A stretch of DNA of 64,000 bases from AP-15 sp963703665 (GTDB lineage Bacteria; Pseudomonadota; Alphaproteobacteria; ATCC43930; CGMCC-115725), in assembly GCA_963703665.1 (NCBI GenBank), contig CAVPFB010000003.1, forward strand, positions 835,118-899,117, written 5' to 3'. Of this stretch, positions 17,731-26,778 are shown in pieces; position 1 is the stretch's first letter; each line of letters begins with the position of its first letter. The notes under the pieces were generated by a model, which saw only the letters and a list, made by a program, of their open reading frames with translations, had not been told where the DNA came from and ran no database searches. The position numbers and the translations under genes are program-made.

Positions 17731-18477
17731 ATGAGCGCCAGGAACAAAATCTTTCCAAGCTTTGCCGAGGCGGTGCGGGACATTCCGGACGGCTCGACGA
17801 TCGGGTTTGGCGGGTTTGCGGTGGTCGGCATGCCGATCAACCTCTACGGGGCGGTCGCGGCACAGGGGGCCAAGGGCCTTACCTGCGTGTCGAATTCGAC
17901 GCGTGGCGGCGCCACCCTGCCGGCGGATGCGCCCGACATGGGCCAGATGATCCAGAACGGGCAGGTCAAAAAGGTAGTCTGCGCCTTTACCGCGCCGACC
18001 CGCGCCTCGCAGCGGCTGATCCTGTCCGAATATGTCGCGAAGGGGCTGATCGAGGCCGAGCTGACGCCGCAGGGGACATTGGCCGAGCGCATGCGCGCCG
18101 CCGGCGCCGGGATCCCGGCCTTCTATACCCCGGCGGCGGTCGGCACCGAGCTCGCCGAGGGCCGCGAGACGCGGATGTTCAACGGCCGCGAATACCTCTT
18201 GGAGCACGCATTGCCGCTCGACTACGCGATGATCCGGGCCTATCAGGCCGACGCCGCGGGGAACCTGCGCTACCGGCGCTCGCAGCGCAATTTCAACCCG
18301 ATCATGGCGATGGCGGCGCGGGTCACGATTGTCGAGGTCGAGGAGGACATATTGCCGGTGGGTGCGATCGACCCCGACGACGTGCACACCGCCGGGGTCT
18401 TTGTCGACCGCATCGTCAAGATCCCGCCGCCGCCCGAGGGGTGGTGGCCGCAGCGGCCGGGGAGTGTGGTGCGATGA
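17731..18477 (+). CDS. CoA-transferase subunit A (3-oxoacid type)
   Basis: A 248-residue alpha subunit of a family I CoA transferase. Motifs: GSTIGFGGFAVVGMPINL at the start (glycine-rich CoA loop), VSNSTRGG, IEAELTPQGTLAERMRAAGAGIPAFYTP and GNLRYRRSQRNFNPIMAMAA. With subunit B downstream it moves CoA from succinyl-CoA (or acetyl-CoA) to a 3-oxoacid or short-chain acid. Its stop overlaps the start of subunit B by four bases (ATGA), so translation is coupled. The precise acceptor (acetoacetate, 3-oxoadipate or other) cannot be settled from sequence. Confidence 0.88.
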   Translation: MSARNKIFPSFAEAVRDIPDGSTIGFGGFAVVGMPINLYGAVAAQGAKGLTCVSNSTRGGATLPADAPDMGQMIQNGQVKKVVCAFTAPTRASQRLILSEYVAKGLIEAELTPQGTLAERMRAAGAGIPAFYTPAAVGTELAEGRETRMFNGREYLLEHALPLDYAMIRAYQADAAGNLRYRRSQRNFNPIMAMAARVTIVEVEEDILPVGAIDPDDVHTAGVFVDRIVKIPPPPEGWWPQRPGSVVR

Positions 18478-19148
18478 GCGAACGGGCAAAAGGGCTGACC
18501 CGCCAGCAGATGTGCGACCGGCTGGCGATGGAGTTTGGCGACGGCTGGATCGTCAATCTCGGCATCGGCATCCCGACCCTGTGCTCGAACTGCGATTTCG
18601 GCGACCGGGAGATCGTCTTTCATTCCGAGAACGGGGTGATCGGCTACGGCCCGCTGGCGCCGGCCGGCAAGGAGGATCTGCACCTGGTCAACGCCGGCGG
18701 TCAGCATGTGACCCTGCGGCCCGGGGCGGCGATCGTCCACCACGCCGATTCATTCGCGATGATCCGCGCCGGGCGCATCGACGTGACCGTGCTTGGCGCC
18801 TACGAGGTCGCCGAGAATGGCGATTTCGCCAATTGGAAGATATCGGCGGGGCAGCAGGGTGGCGGCATCGGCGGGGCGATGGACCTGGCGGCCTGCGCCA
18901 AGCATGTCTTTGTCGCGATGGAGCACCAGACCCGCAGCGGCGGCCCCAGGCTGGTCGAGCGCTGCACGATCCCGGCCACAGCACGCGGCGTCGTCAACCT
19001 CGTCGTCACCAATTTCGGTCTGTTCGAGGTGACAAAGGAAGGGATGGTGCTGAAGGAGATCGCGCCCGGCGTCACGATCGACGAGATCAAGGCCACCACC
19101 GGCTGCAACCTGATCGTCCGCGGCGACGTCCCGCCGGTGCGGAGGTAG
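18474..19148 (+). CDS. CoA-transferase subunit B (3-oxoacid type)
   Basis: A 224-residue beta subunit. The catalytic glutamate lies in FHSENGVIGYGPL (S-E-N-G), which forms the glutamyl-CoA thioester. Other marks are VNLGIGIPTLCSNC, DVTVLGAYEVAENGDFANWKI and GGAMDLAACAKHVFVAMEHQTR. The ATG at 18474 lies within the end of subunit A (ATGA overlap). Together the two genes form a complete heterodimeric transferase, about 473 residues in total, like AtoDA or ScoAB. Confidence 0.88.
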   Translation: MSERAKGLTRQQMCDRLAMEFGDGWIVNLGIGIPTLCSNCDFGDREIVFHSENGVIGYGPLAPAGKEDLHLVNAGGQHVTLRPGAAIVHHADSFAMIRAGRIDVTVLGAYEVAENGDFANWKISAGQQGGGIGGAMDLAACAKHVFVAMEHQTRSGGPRLVERCTIPATARGVVNLVVTNFGLFEVTKEGMVLKEIAPGVTIDEIKATTGCNLIVRGDVPPVRR

Positions 19149-19259
19149 CGATCGCCATCGGCGCTTTGATGCTGGCGATCGCGGTACTCGCATCCGAAAC
19201 GAAGCGGTTCGCGCAACGGGATTTGCAAGGGTTGGCCGAGCGAAACCGAGGCGACCGCA

Positions 19260-20847
19260 TCAGCCCTGTTGCGTGACGACGCGGGTCCACAACAGGCGCG
19301 CGTCGCGGTCGGGGTCGTGGGCGACACGGCAATGGTTGTCGAGGATCATCGTCGCGCGATCGTCGGCCGTGTAGGCGGGCCAGGGCGGGATCGCCGGATT
19401 GTCGGGGCGGCCGTTGCGGGCGAAGGCGATCCAGGTCGCGGAGGTCCGTTCCGCCAGCTCGTGGGCGCCGGGCGCTCCAGCGGTGGTGTCCGGCACATCG
19501 ACAGTGTCGAAGACGAACGGCAGGTCCATCGCGTGGTGCGCCTTGAGGCGGCCGTCATGCGCCGGGCTCTGCCAGTCGAGCGAGTACATGTAGACCGGGG
19601 CGCCGCGCCGCGCGGCGTAGCGTTCGGCGAGCAAGACCGAGCGCACCCAGAAATTCGAGCCGGTCAAGGCTGCGATCAGTCGGTCGCCGGGGCTCGCCTG
19701 CGGCAGCGCCGCGCGATAGGCGGCGAGCAGCGCCTCGGTTTCGGCGCCGGCCAACGCCGACACACGCCGCGCGCAATTCGGCATCGGTCAGCGTGCCGTT
19801 CCATACCGCGTCGTCATCGGCGAGGAAAAAGGCGCTTTCCTCGCTTGTGCCGCCGACCATCAGCGGGATGTCGTCGGCAATCGCCGGCGCCTCGGGCTCG
19901 GCCGGGTGCTGCGGCAGGTCGTCACCGTCGACCACCGGGCCGAAATCGTAGCGGTCGAGCAACGGCCAATGGGATCGGCCGACCGCGCGCGAGGCCGGCG
20001 CTATCGCCGCCAAGACCCGCTCGGCCGGCACGGTCTGCAGCCGCTCGCAGTCGCCACGGCCGAGCCCCAGCTCCTTCAGCACCGCTTCGGCCAGCGCATT
20101 GGCCCGCTCGCGGGTCGAGACGCGGATCGCGGCACCGCTCTGGATCACCGCGCGATGAAACAGCCCATGCGCCTGCGGCATCGCCAGCAGCACGCTGACC
20201 TTGCCGCCGCCGCCCGACTCGCCAAAGATCGTCACATTTCCAGGGTCGCCGCCAAACGCTTCGATATTGTCGCGCACCCAACGCAGTGCCGCGACAATGT
20301 CGAGCATCCCGGCATTTCCCGAATGCGCCCACGGCACCCCGCCGATATCGGCCAGGTGCAGAAAACCGAAAATGTTGAGGCGATGATTGACACTGACCAC
20401 GACGACATCGCCGCGCCGCGCCAGGTTGGCGCCGTCGGTGACGGCGCGGTTGCCCGAACCATAGGCGAACGCCCCGCCGTGCAGCCACACCATGACCGGC
20501 CGCCTGCCGCCGTCGCCGAGGCCGGGCGTCCATACATTGAGCGTCAGGCAGTCTTCACCCTCGGGTGTCGTATCGGCCGGGCCGAGCAGGGTTTCGAGCT
20601 GCGGGCGGCGCTTCGGCCGATTGGGCAGTTGCCAGGCTCGCCCACCATGGGCGAGCGCATCGCGCAGGCCGGCCCAGGGGAGCGGCGGCCGGGGCGGCCT
20701 AAAGCGGACGGGTCCGGCGGTCGAGGCGCCGTAGGGCACGCCCTTGAACGAGCAGATCTCGGCGTCGCGCGCGCCGCGCAACCTGCCCGAAGCGGTCTCG
20801 ACGATCGGCGCCACGTCGGCTCGCGCCGGGGCGATGTCGTTGGCCAT
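19260..20847 (-). CDS. Type B carboxylesterase, frameshifted at about 19770
   Basis: Alpha/beta-hydrolase of the para-nitrobenzyl esterase family, about 525 residues when joined. From 20847: GRLRGARDAEICSFKGVPYGA, GEDCLTLNVWTP, oxyanion motif VWLHGGAFAYGSG, and the nucleophile elbow TIFGESGGGGKVS. Translation leaves frame near 19770 after GTLTDAELRA and continues in another frame with RRVSALAGAETEALL, the catalytic-His region HHAMDLPFVFDTV and the family-typical WIAFARNGRPDNPAIPPWPAY end. A one-base error in a GCGCGCGGC tract is a likely cause. A GAGGGAGGG-like ribosome-binding site precedes the start at 20847. Confidence 0.8.
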
Positions 20848-21011
20848 TCCTTCCCTCCCTCGCAATCCCTCGGCGATGCCCGCACAGTAGCCGGAAACGC
20901 CGCGGGTCAGAAGCGCCGGGCCATGGTCGCCCGATCCGCAGCCGCTTTCGCCGGGCGCGGTCGGCGGCTATGCTCGCCGGGCAACGCAACCGCCGACGAG
21001 GGACGCGCGAC

Positions 21012-21335
21012 ATGGCCTTTTATGAACTGCGCCAATACAAGGTCTTGCCCGGCAAGATGGACGAATGGGTCAAGATCATGGAAGAGGAGATCATCCCGTT
21101 TCAGGTGTCGAAGGGGATGGTCATCACCGGCAGCTACCGTGGCGAGACCGACGAGTCTGCCTATGTCTGGATGCGCCGCTTCGAGAGCGAGGCCGAGCGC
21201 GAGGCGCTCTACAAGGCGGTCTACGACACCGACTACTGGAAGACCAAGATCGCGCCGCGCGTGCCGGCCTGCCTCGACCGCAGCGCCATGGTCGTGACCC
21301 GGATCGTCCCGACCGCGAAATCGACGGCGCATTAG
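21012..21335 (+). CDS. NIPSNAP-family protein
   Basis: A 107-residue dimeric ferredoxin-like alpha/beta barrel protein. MAFYELRQYKVLPGKMDEWV at the start, the VITGSYRGETDESAYVWMRRFES middle and DTDYWKTKIAPR near the end are the NIPSNAP pattern. Bacterial members are small, of unknown activity, often beside catabolic genes. The gene is divergent from the carboxylesterase with about 160 bases between. Start chosen at 21012 where family similarity begins. Confidence 0.82.
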   Translation: MAFYELRQYKVLPGKMDEWVKIMEEEIIPFQVSKGMVITGSYRGETDESAYVWMRRFESEAEREALYKAVYDTDYWKTKIAPRVPACLDRSAMVVTRIVPTAKSTAH

Positions 21336-21375
21336 ACGGCGCGGCCGTCGCCGATCAGAGCTGACGATCAGGCGC

Positions 21376-21927
21376 TCACGAGCGGGTGCGGGAGAGCCCC
21401 GTCCAGCCGCTGCCGAGCCGTTCCAAAAACAGGCGCGACAAGTCGGCGGCGAGCTTGGCGCCCAATTGGGAGAACCTGGCCGAACGGCCGATCCAATTGT
21501 CGAAGCTGGCGCGGACGAAGCCGGCATTGACGGCGACCGCGTCGGAGACCGTCCTGACCGCCAGCATCCCGATCGCGGTGCGCGCCGCCGTGTCGATGCC
21601 GCAACGCGCGAGCCCGGCCAATTCCTCGCCCAGCGCTTCGAACCCGGCGGCCAGCGCGCGGCGCGACTCCGCGAGCCCGGAGAGGGATTCGCCGCCGAAA
21701 GCGGCCACCTCCTCGCGCGCCGCGCCAAGCCCCGGCATCTCCGGCGAGATCGGCGGCGGGGTCCGGACCTGGGGCTCATCGATCGGCGCCAACGGGGTCA
21801 AACTCGGCACCGCAGCTGCCGCGGCGTCCACCGGAACTTCGCCGGGCAGCTCGCTCGATAGGACTGGCGAGTTCGGAACCTCAACTGGACCGACCGCTCG
21901 GGTAACCCGCTTGGCCCTGCTTTCCAT
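21376..21927 (-). CDS. Phasin-family protein
   Basis: A 183-residue protein with a Pro/Val-rich, unstructured first 80 residues and a C-terminal amphipathic helical region (GFEALGEELAGLARCGIDTAA through VNAGFVRASFDNWIGRSARFSQLGAKL), the arrangement of phasins that coat polyhydroxyalkanoate granules. The start at 21927 is preferred because upstream codons read as noncoding, and a GGGGAT sequence precedes it. No phaC is nearby. A palindrome 86 bases upstream may be an operator. Membership rests on helical pattern, so another amphipathic helical protein is possible. Confidence 0.6.
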   Translation of the reverse strand: MESRAKRVTRAVGPVEVPNSPVLSSELPGEVPVDAAAAAVPSLTPLAPIDEPQVRTPPPISPEMPGLGAAREEVAAFGGESLSGLAESRRALAAGFEALGEELAGLARCGIDTAARTAIGMLAVRTVSDAVAVNAGFVRASFDNWIGRSARFSQLGAKLAADLSRLFLERLGSGWTGLSRTRS

Positions 21928-22256
21928 CCGATGATCCCCACTGAGCGCCTGCGATTTTGCTGCGTCGCACCAAAGCAGTTTAGCCCAATGCTGTCCGCAT
22001 GTGCAACCGAATTTGTGCGATGCACAAGAGGGCGGTGAGCTTTGCGGGGGGAAAAGGAACAGGCGCTCGCTTCGGCCAGCCGCCGGCTCGCGCTCGGCCG
22101 AGACTGCACGCCGCCCGGCTCGGGACGCCGTCGCATTGACGCGTTTGGCGAATTTGCCGCAGGAGCAGCGCGAAAACTGGACAGGGCCGCCGGTTCTGCC
22201 TACTGTCGCCGGGGAGGATCGAGCAAGGCTTCCGGCCTGGCGCGGTCGAGGGGAAG
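21928..22256. other. 329-base divergent intergenic region
   Basis: Separates the phasin gene and the D-Ala-D-Ala carboxypeptidase, which point away from each other, so promoters for both should lie here. Apart from the palindrome at 22013-22027 I see a G-run (GGGGGG near 22051) and no convincing coding sequence or RNA gene. Confidence 0.5.
22013..22027. promoter_or_regulatory. Palindrome TTGTGC-GAT-GCACAA, possible phasin operator
   Basis: A perfect 6-base inverted repeat with a 3-base centre, 86 bases upstream of the phasin start codon. PhaR-type repressors of PHA metabolism recognise TGC/GCA-containing dyads at phasin promoters, so this is a reasonable candidate operator. No PhaR gene is in the window, and the link is an inference from position and the half-site pattern. 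Confidence 0.4.
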
Positions 22257-23693
22257 TTGGGGGGTGTCGTGCATATCGTAAAGCACCACGGACGCGAGTC
22301 CCGCGGGGGCGGGTCGCGTGCCTCATGGACTGTTGCGGTCGCCATTGCTGCCGCGTTGATCGGGCTCGGCGCGGGGAAGGCCGAGGCGGCGCGGCATGTG
22401 CACCATCACCTTCGGCTGGCGATGGTCGGGTTTGCCCCGGTTCCGGTGGCGGCCTCGATCGTGCTCGACGCCGATACCGGTCGGGTGCTGAGCGAGGAAA
22501 ACGCCGATGCCGTGACCTATCCGGCGTCGCTGACCAAGATGATGACGCTGTATCTGACCTTTGAGGCGCTGAATACGGGCCGGCTGCGGCTCGACCAGAT
22601 GCTACCGGTCAGCCTCAATGCGGCGAGCAAGTCGCCGACCAAGCTCGGGCTGCGGCCGGGCGATTCGGTCGCGGTGCAGGATTTGATCCTCGGCATCGTC
22701 ACCCGATCGGCGAACGACGCCGCCGCGGTTCTGGCCGAGGGCATCGCCGGCAGCGAGCCGGCCTTTGCCGAGCTGATGAACCGCAAGGCCCAGCAGCTCG
22801 GGATGCGCAGCACGGTCTACCAGAACGCCTCGGGCCTGCCCGATCCGGCGCAGCACACGACGGCGCGCGACACCGCCCAGCTGGCGCTCGCGCTCTATCA
22901 CGACTTTCCGCGCGAGTACCGCTATTTCTCGACCCGCGAATTTTATTTCCGAGGGACGATGATCGTCGGCCACGATCACCTGCTCGACTGGTATCCCGGC
23001 GCCGACGGCATCAAGACCGGCTTTATCGACGCCTCGGGATTCAATCTCGCGACCTCCGCGGTGCGCGACGGGCATCGCCTGATCGGGGTCGTTCTCGGCG
23101 GACATTCGGGCGGTTCGCGCGACCGCGAGATGGCGGCGCTGCTCGACCAGGGGTTTGCCGAGATCGGCGTGGCGGCGCCGATAACCGTCGCCCGCCGCGA
23201 GCCGCCGCCTCCGCCACGGGCGCTCCCGTCGCCGCTGCCGCTGCCGGTGTCGGTCAGCGCTGCCCTTGCGGCCGCAGCAGCCCCGCGCTCGCCGGCGCCG
23301 GCCAAGCCGGGGCTGCTGCGCAAGGCCGCGGCGCGGCTCGCAGCACACCTCTTGCCGGTCGGCAAGGCTGAAGCAGCGGTGCTGCCGCACCCGCCGCGGC
23401 GGGAGCCGCCGCACCCGGCGCCGGCCGCCGATCGCTGGGGCATCCAGCTCGGCGCGTTTCGCGCTCCGACCGGGGCCGAAAAAGCCGCTCGCGTTGCCGA
23501 GGGCCTCTCCGTCGCCAAGGGCAAGCCGATGCAGATCGTCGATCCCGGCAAAACGGCAAAGACCCGCTTCTACCGGGCCCGGCTGCTCGATCTGACACCG
23601 CAACAGGCCCAGAGCGCGTGCGCCCAGCTGCACCGGAAAAAGCTGGAGTGCTCGGTGGTGACGCCAAGCTCCCTTCGCGTCGCCGCGCGTTAG
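22257..23693 (+). CDS. D-alanyl-D-alanine carboxypeptidase with C-terminal SPOR domain
   Basis: Low-molecular-weight penicillin-binding protein (DacA/DacF type), 478 residues. A signal segment (residues about 22-45) precedes the S11 peptidase domain with Ser91-x-x-Lys94 (PASLTKMM), SAN (151-153) and DGIKTGF. A Pro/Ala-rich linker leads to a SPOR domain at about 393-475 (WGIQLGAFRAPTGAEKAARVAE), which binds denuded glycan at the septum. It trims stem-peptide D-Ala during division. The TTG at 22257 gives the longest frame; a GTG at 22269 is the alternative. Its stop overlaps the convergent phosphomannomutase gene by 4 bases. Confidence 0.88.
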   Translation: MGGVVHIVKHHGRESRGGGSRASWTVAVAIAAALIGLGAGKAEAARHVHHHLRLAMVGFAPVPVAASIVLDADTGRVLSEENADAVTYPASLTKMMTLYLTFEALNTGRLRLDQMLPVSLNAASKSPTKLGLRPGDSVAVQDLILGIVTRSANDAAAVLAEGIAGSEPAFAELMNRKAQQLGMRSTVYQNASGLPDPAQHTTARDTAQLALALYHDFPREYRYFSTREFYFRGTMIVGHDHLLDWYPGADGIKTGFIDASGFNLATSAVRDGHRLIGVVLGGHSGGSRDREMAALLDQGFAEIGVAAPITVARREPPPPPRALPSPLPLPVSVSAALAAAAAPRSPAPAKPGLLRKAAARLAAHLLPVGKAEAAVLPHPPRREPPHPAPAADRWGIQLGAFRAPTGAEKAARVAEGLSVAKGKPMQIVDPGKTAKTRFYRARLLDLTPQQAQSACAQLHRKKLECSVVTPSSLRVAAR

Positions 23694-25069
23694 TCCGGCG
23701 GCAGGGCGAGTCCGCTCTCCGCGAGCTCCGCGGCGAGCGCTGCCTTGAGCCGGGCCAGCCCCTCTGCGGTCGTCGATTCGGCGCGGGCGACGAGCACGTC
23801 CTGCGTGTTCGAGGCGCGCAATAGCCACCAGCCGTCGGCGGTGCGGACGCGGACACCGTCGATGTCGGTCATCTCGGCCGAGGCGGCGGCCAAGCGGTCG
23901 CGCACCTCGCGCACCACCTCGAACTTGCGCGCTTCGGCGCAGGGAAAACGCAGTTCCGGGGTATTCATCACAGTCGGCAGGCGATCTCTCAGCTCCGCCA
24001 GCCCGACGGTGCTGCGGCCGAGAATCCCGAGCAGCCGCACCGCGACATAAACCGCGTCGTCGAACCCGTACCAGCCGTCGGCGAAAAAGATGTGCCCGCT
24101 CATCTCGCCGGCGAGCGGCGCGCCCAGCTCGGCGAGCTTGGCCTTGATCGGCGAGTGCCCGGTCGCGGTCATCACCGGGCGGCCGCCCATGCGCGCGATT
24201 TCGTCGAACAGCACCTGGCTCGCCTTGACGTCGGCGAGGATCGGCGCCCCCGGATGCCGTTCCAGCACCTCGCGCGCCAGGACGATCATCAGCTGATCGC
24301 CCCACCAGATTTGGCCGCGGCCATCGACGACGCCGATGCGGTCGCCGTCGCCGTCGAAAGCGATGCCGAGGTCGCAATGCTCGCGCGCCACCGCCTGTTG
24401 CAGCTGCACCAGGTTTTCCGCTACGGTCGGGTCCGGATGATGGGCCGGAAAGGTGCCGTCGATCGTCTCGTTCAACAGAATATGACGGCCCGGCAGCAGT
24501 CCCGTCAGCTGCTGCACGACCTCGCCGGTAGCGCCGTTCCCCGGGTCCCAGGCCACGGTTAAGGGGTGCTCTCCGCGATGGTCGCGCACCAGCCTGGCGA
24601 CATAGGCGTCGCGGATCGCGTGGTCCTCGACATGGCCGCGCCGACCCTGCGCGGAGCCGAGCCGGAGTGCGGTTTCGCCAAGCGCGCGGATCGCCGCGCC
24701 ATAAAACGGCTTGCCCGCGAGCACGAATTTGAAGCCGTTGTAATCCGAGGGATTGTGCGAGCCGGTCACCATGACCCCGCCATCGACGCCGAGCGTCGCT
24801 GCGGCGAAGTACAGCATCGGCGTCGGCCCGAGGCCGATGCGGACGACATCGACACCTTCGCTCGCCATACCGTCCACCAGGGCCGCCTCGAGCTCGGGCG
24901 AGGTCAGCCGCCCGTCATAGCCGACCGCGAGCCGCCGTCCGCCGGAAGCGGCGAGGGTCTGGGCAAAGGCGCGCCCGACCGCCTGCGCGTCGGCCGCCGA
25001 CAGGGTCTCGCCGACAATGCCGCGGATGTCGTATTCGCGCAGAATCGTCGGGTCGAAGCGATGCGGCAT
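23690..25069 (-). CDS. Phosphomannomutase/phosphoglucomutase
   Basis: A 459-residue alpha-D-phosphohexomutase. Catalytic Ser104 lies in VTGSHNPSDYNGFK, the metal loop is AFDGDGDRIGV, the sugar-binding loop is GEMSGHIFF, and the phosphate-binding loop is RASNTQDVLVARAES. The family (AlgC, PgmG) interconverts mannose-6-P/mannose-1-P and glucose-6-P/glucose-1-P for polysaccharide synthesis. galU, which uses glucose-1-P, lies 13 bases upstream on the same strand, so the two probably form an operon supplying UDP-glucose. Confidence 0.92.
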   Translation of the reverse strand: MPHRFDPTILREYDIRGIVGETLSAADAQAVGRAFAQTLAASGGRRLAVGYDGRLTSPELEAALVDGMASEGVDVVRIGLGPTPMLYFAAATLGVDGGVMVTGSHNPSDYNGFKFVLAGKPFYGAAIRALGETALRLGSAQGRRGHVEDHAIRDAYVARLVRDHRGEHPLTVAWDPGNGATGEVVQQLTGLLPGRHILLNETIDGTFPAHHPDPTVAENLVQLQQAVAREHCDLGIAFDGDGDRIGVVDGRGQIWWGDQLMIVLAREVLERHPGAPILADVKASQVLFDEIARMGGRPVMTATGHSPIKAKLAELGAPLAGEMSGHIFFADGWYGFDDAVYVAVRLLGILGRSTVGLAELRDRLPTVMNTPELRFPCAEARKFEVVREVRDRLAAASAEMTDIDGVRVRTADGWWLLRASNTQDVLVARAESTTAEGLARLKAALAAELAESGLALPPD

Positions 25070-25082
25070 CGGTGTTTCCCGT

Positions 25083-25955
25083 TCACAGGTATGAAGTCAG
25101 TATCCGGCGAAGCTCGGTCCCGAGCTCCGGGTGCTGCAATCCCAGCGCGATCGTCGCTTCGAGATAGCCGAGCTTTTCGCCGCAATCATAGCGCCTCGCG
25201 GCGGCGCGCAGGCCGTGGAAGGACTGGCCATCGTCGATCAGGCGGGCGAGCCCGTCGGTCAGCTGGATCTCGCCGCCGGCGCCGGGGCTGGCCTCGCTGA
25301 GATGGCGGAATATTTCAGGCTGAATGATGTAGCGCCCGATGATCATCAAGGTCGAGGGCGCGAGAGCCGGTTCGGGTTTTTCGACGACACCTCTGGCGCG
25401 AACAAGCTTGCCTGTGTCGGACACGACATCCAGCACCCCGTAGCGGCGAGTCTGCTCGCGCGATATTTCCATGACGGCGACCATGTTGCCGCCGGTTTCG
25501 GCATGGAATTCCACCATCTCCTTCAGGCAGGGCGGCTCCCCGACCATCAGATCATCCGCAAGCAACACCGCGAACGGCTCGTCGCCGACCAGCGCCCGGG
25601 CGCACCAGACAGCGTGGCCGAGACCGAGCGGCGTCTGCTGGCGGGTATAGGCGATCTGTCCGGGCTCGGGCATCCCTGCTTCGAGCTCATCGGCCAAATC
25701 ACCCTTCCCGCGCTCGCGCAGGGTCGCCTCGAGCTCGAAGGCGCGGTCGAAATGGTCGTCGATCGCGCCCTTCGCCCGGCTGGTGACAAAAAAGTACTGC
25801 TCGATGCCCGCCGCCGTCGCCTCCTCGACCGCGTAATGAATGAGCGGCTTGTCGATGATCGGCAACATTTCCTTGGGCATCGCCTTGGTCGCCGGCAAAA
25901 ACCGGGTGCCCAGCCCGGCGACCGGGAAGACCGCCTTGCGAACGCGCTTGTGCAT
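25083..25955 (-). CDS. galU: UTP-glucose-1-phosphate uridylyltransferase
   Basis: A 290-residue nucleotidyltransferase making UDP-glucose from glucose-1-P and UTP. The N-terminal VFPVAGLGTRFLPATKAMPK nucleotide-binding loop, KPLIHYAVEEATAAGI, LGLGHAVWCA, VLLADDLMVGE and VEKPEPALAPS are all in place, and GGEIQLTDGLARL is near the C-terminus. Length and motifs are normal. It precedes the phosphohexomutase gene by 13 bases on the same strand. Confidence 0.95.
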   Translation of the reverse strand: MHKRVRKAVFPVAGLGTRFLPATKAMPKEMLPIIDKPLIHYAVEEATAAGIEQYFFVTSRAKGAIDDHFDRAFELEATLRERGKGDLADELEAGMPEPGQIAYTRQQTPLGLGHAVWCARALVGDEPFAVLLADDLMVGEPPCLKEMVEFHAETGGNMVAVMEISREQTRRYGVLDVVSDTGKLVRARGVVEKPEPALAPSTLMIIGRYIIQPEIFRHLSEASPGAGGEIQLTDGLARLIDDGQSFHGLRAAARRYDCGEKLGYLEATIALGLQHPELGTELRRILTSYL

Positions 25956-26115
25956 GAACCCCTCGATGACTGCCCCGGCAAGCTTAGGGCCGACCTCATA
26001 CCATAGCTTCTCGCCCGCCGGTGAATCGGGCGGCTGGAGGTGCTAACGTCGGAGGCAGCCCAGTCATCCCCGAATGTTTCCCAATTCCGGCACCGGCCGG
26101 GGATCGCGAGGTCAG

Positions 26116-26748
26116 ATGGAAAGCGACGCGAAACTCGACAATCGGCTGTTCATCCTGGTCTTGCAGCATCCGCGGGAGACGAGAGAGACCTTGGCGACGG
26201 CCGGGCTGACGGTCGCCATGCTCAGGAGGGCCGAGCTGGCGGTCGGGCTGTCCTGGCCCAATCTGGCGCGCGCGCTGGGGAGCGCGGGGGTGGGGGATGC
26301 GGGGGCCCGGGCCGCCGATCCGCGGCGCTGGGCGGTGCTGCATCTCGGTTCGGCGCGGCCGCGGACTTTCGGGCTGGGGAGTCCGGTGGTCGCCCTCGAT
26401 CGGCATGGCCAGCCGGCGCCGGACCAGGCCGCGATGCTGCGCGGCCTCGATGGGGCGGTTCTGCTCGACGGCAGCTGGAGCGAGGCAAAAGCGCTGTGGT
26501 GGCGCAACCCTTGGCTCCTCAAATTGCGCCGGGTGGTGCTCGATCCGCAGCGGCCTTCGGATTTCAACCGGGTCCGCCGCGAGCCTCGGCGCGAGGCGTT
26601 GTCGACGATGGAAGCCGCTTCCCTGCTGCTGAAACATCTCGAGGGGCGGCCGGAAATCGAGACCGTGCTGAAGGGTGCCCTCGACGGCCTGATCGCCGCG
26701 GCGACGCCGGCCGCCGGGCGCCAGGCTCACACGCGGCCCGCGAGATAG
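26116..26748 (+). CDS. DTW-domain tRNA-uridine aminocarboxypropyltransferase
   Basis: A 210-residue member of the DTW family (TapT/TuaA), which transfers the aminocarboxypropyl group from SAM to a uridine in tRNA (acp3U). Family signature LLDGSWSEAKALWWRNPWL (DxSW in place of DTW), LDPQRPSDFNRVRREPRREALSTMEA are clear, and LVLQHPRE appears at the start. The N-terminal zinc-binding Cys residues seen in many members are absent. Start at 26116, with GAGGTC upstream. Its last codons form the first copy of the 18-bp direct repeat described below. Confidence 0.83.
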   Translation: MESDAKLDNRLFILVLQHPRETRETLATAGLTVAMLRRAELAVGLSWPNLARALGSAGVGDAGARAADPRRWAVLHLGSARPRTFGLGSPVVALDRHGQPAPDQAAMLRGLDGAVLLDGSWSEAKALWWRNPWLLKLRRVVLDPQRPSDFNRVRREPRREALSTMEAASLLLKHLEGRPEIETVLKGALDGLIAAATPAAGRQAHTRPAR

Positions 26749-26756
26749 ATCAGGAT
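26739..26756. repeat. 18-bp direct repeat, left copy
   Basis: CGCGAGATAGATCAGGAT, including the stop codon of the DTW gene. An identical copy lies at 29411-29428, at the other end of the lysR-MFS pair. On the minus strand it reads as ILIYLA, the end of the TrmH-family methylase coded at the right copy. Confidence 0.85.
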
Positions 26757-26778
26757 CGCCGCTCCTGGTCAGCTCCAC

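Noticed and set aside
16567..18477. A 636-codon frame extending CoA-transferase subunit A upstream
   Set aside because: The extension is antisense to the MHS transporter and lacks family similarity; the subunit starts at 17731.
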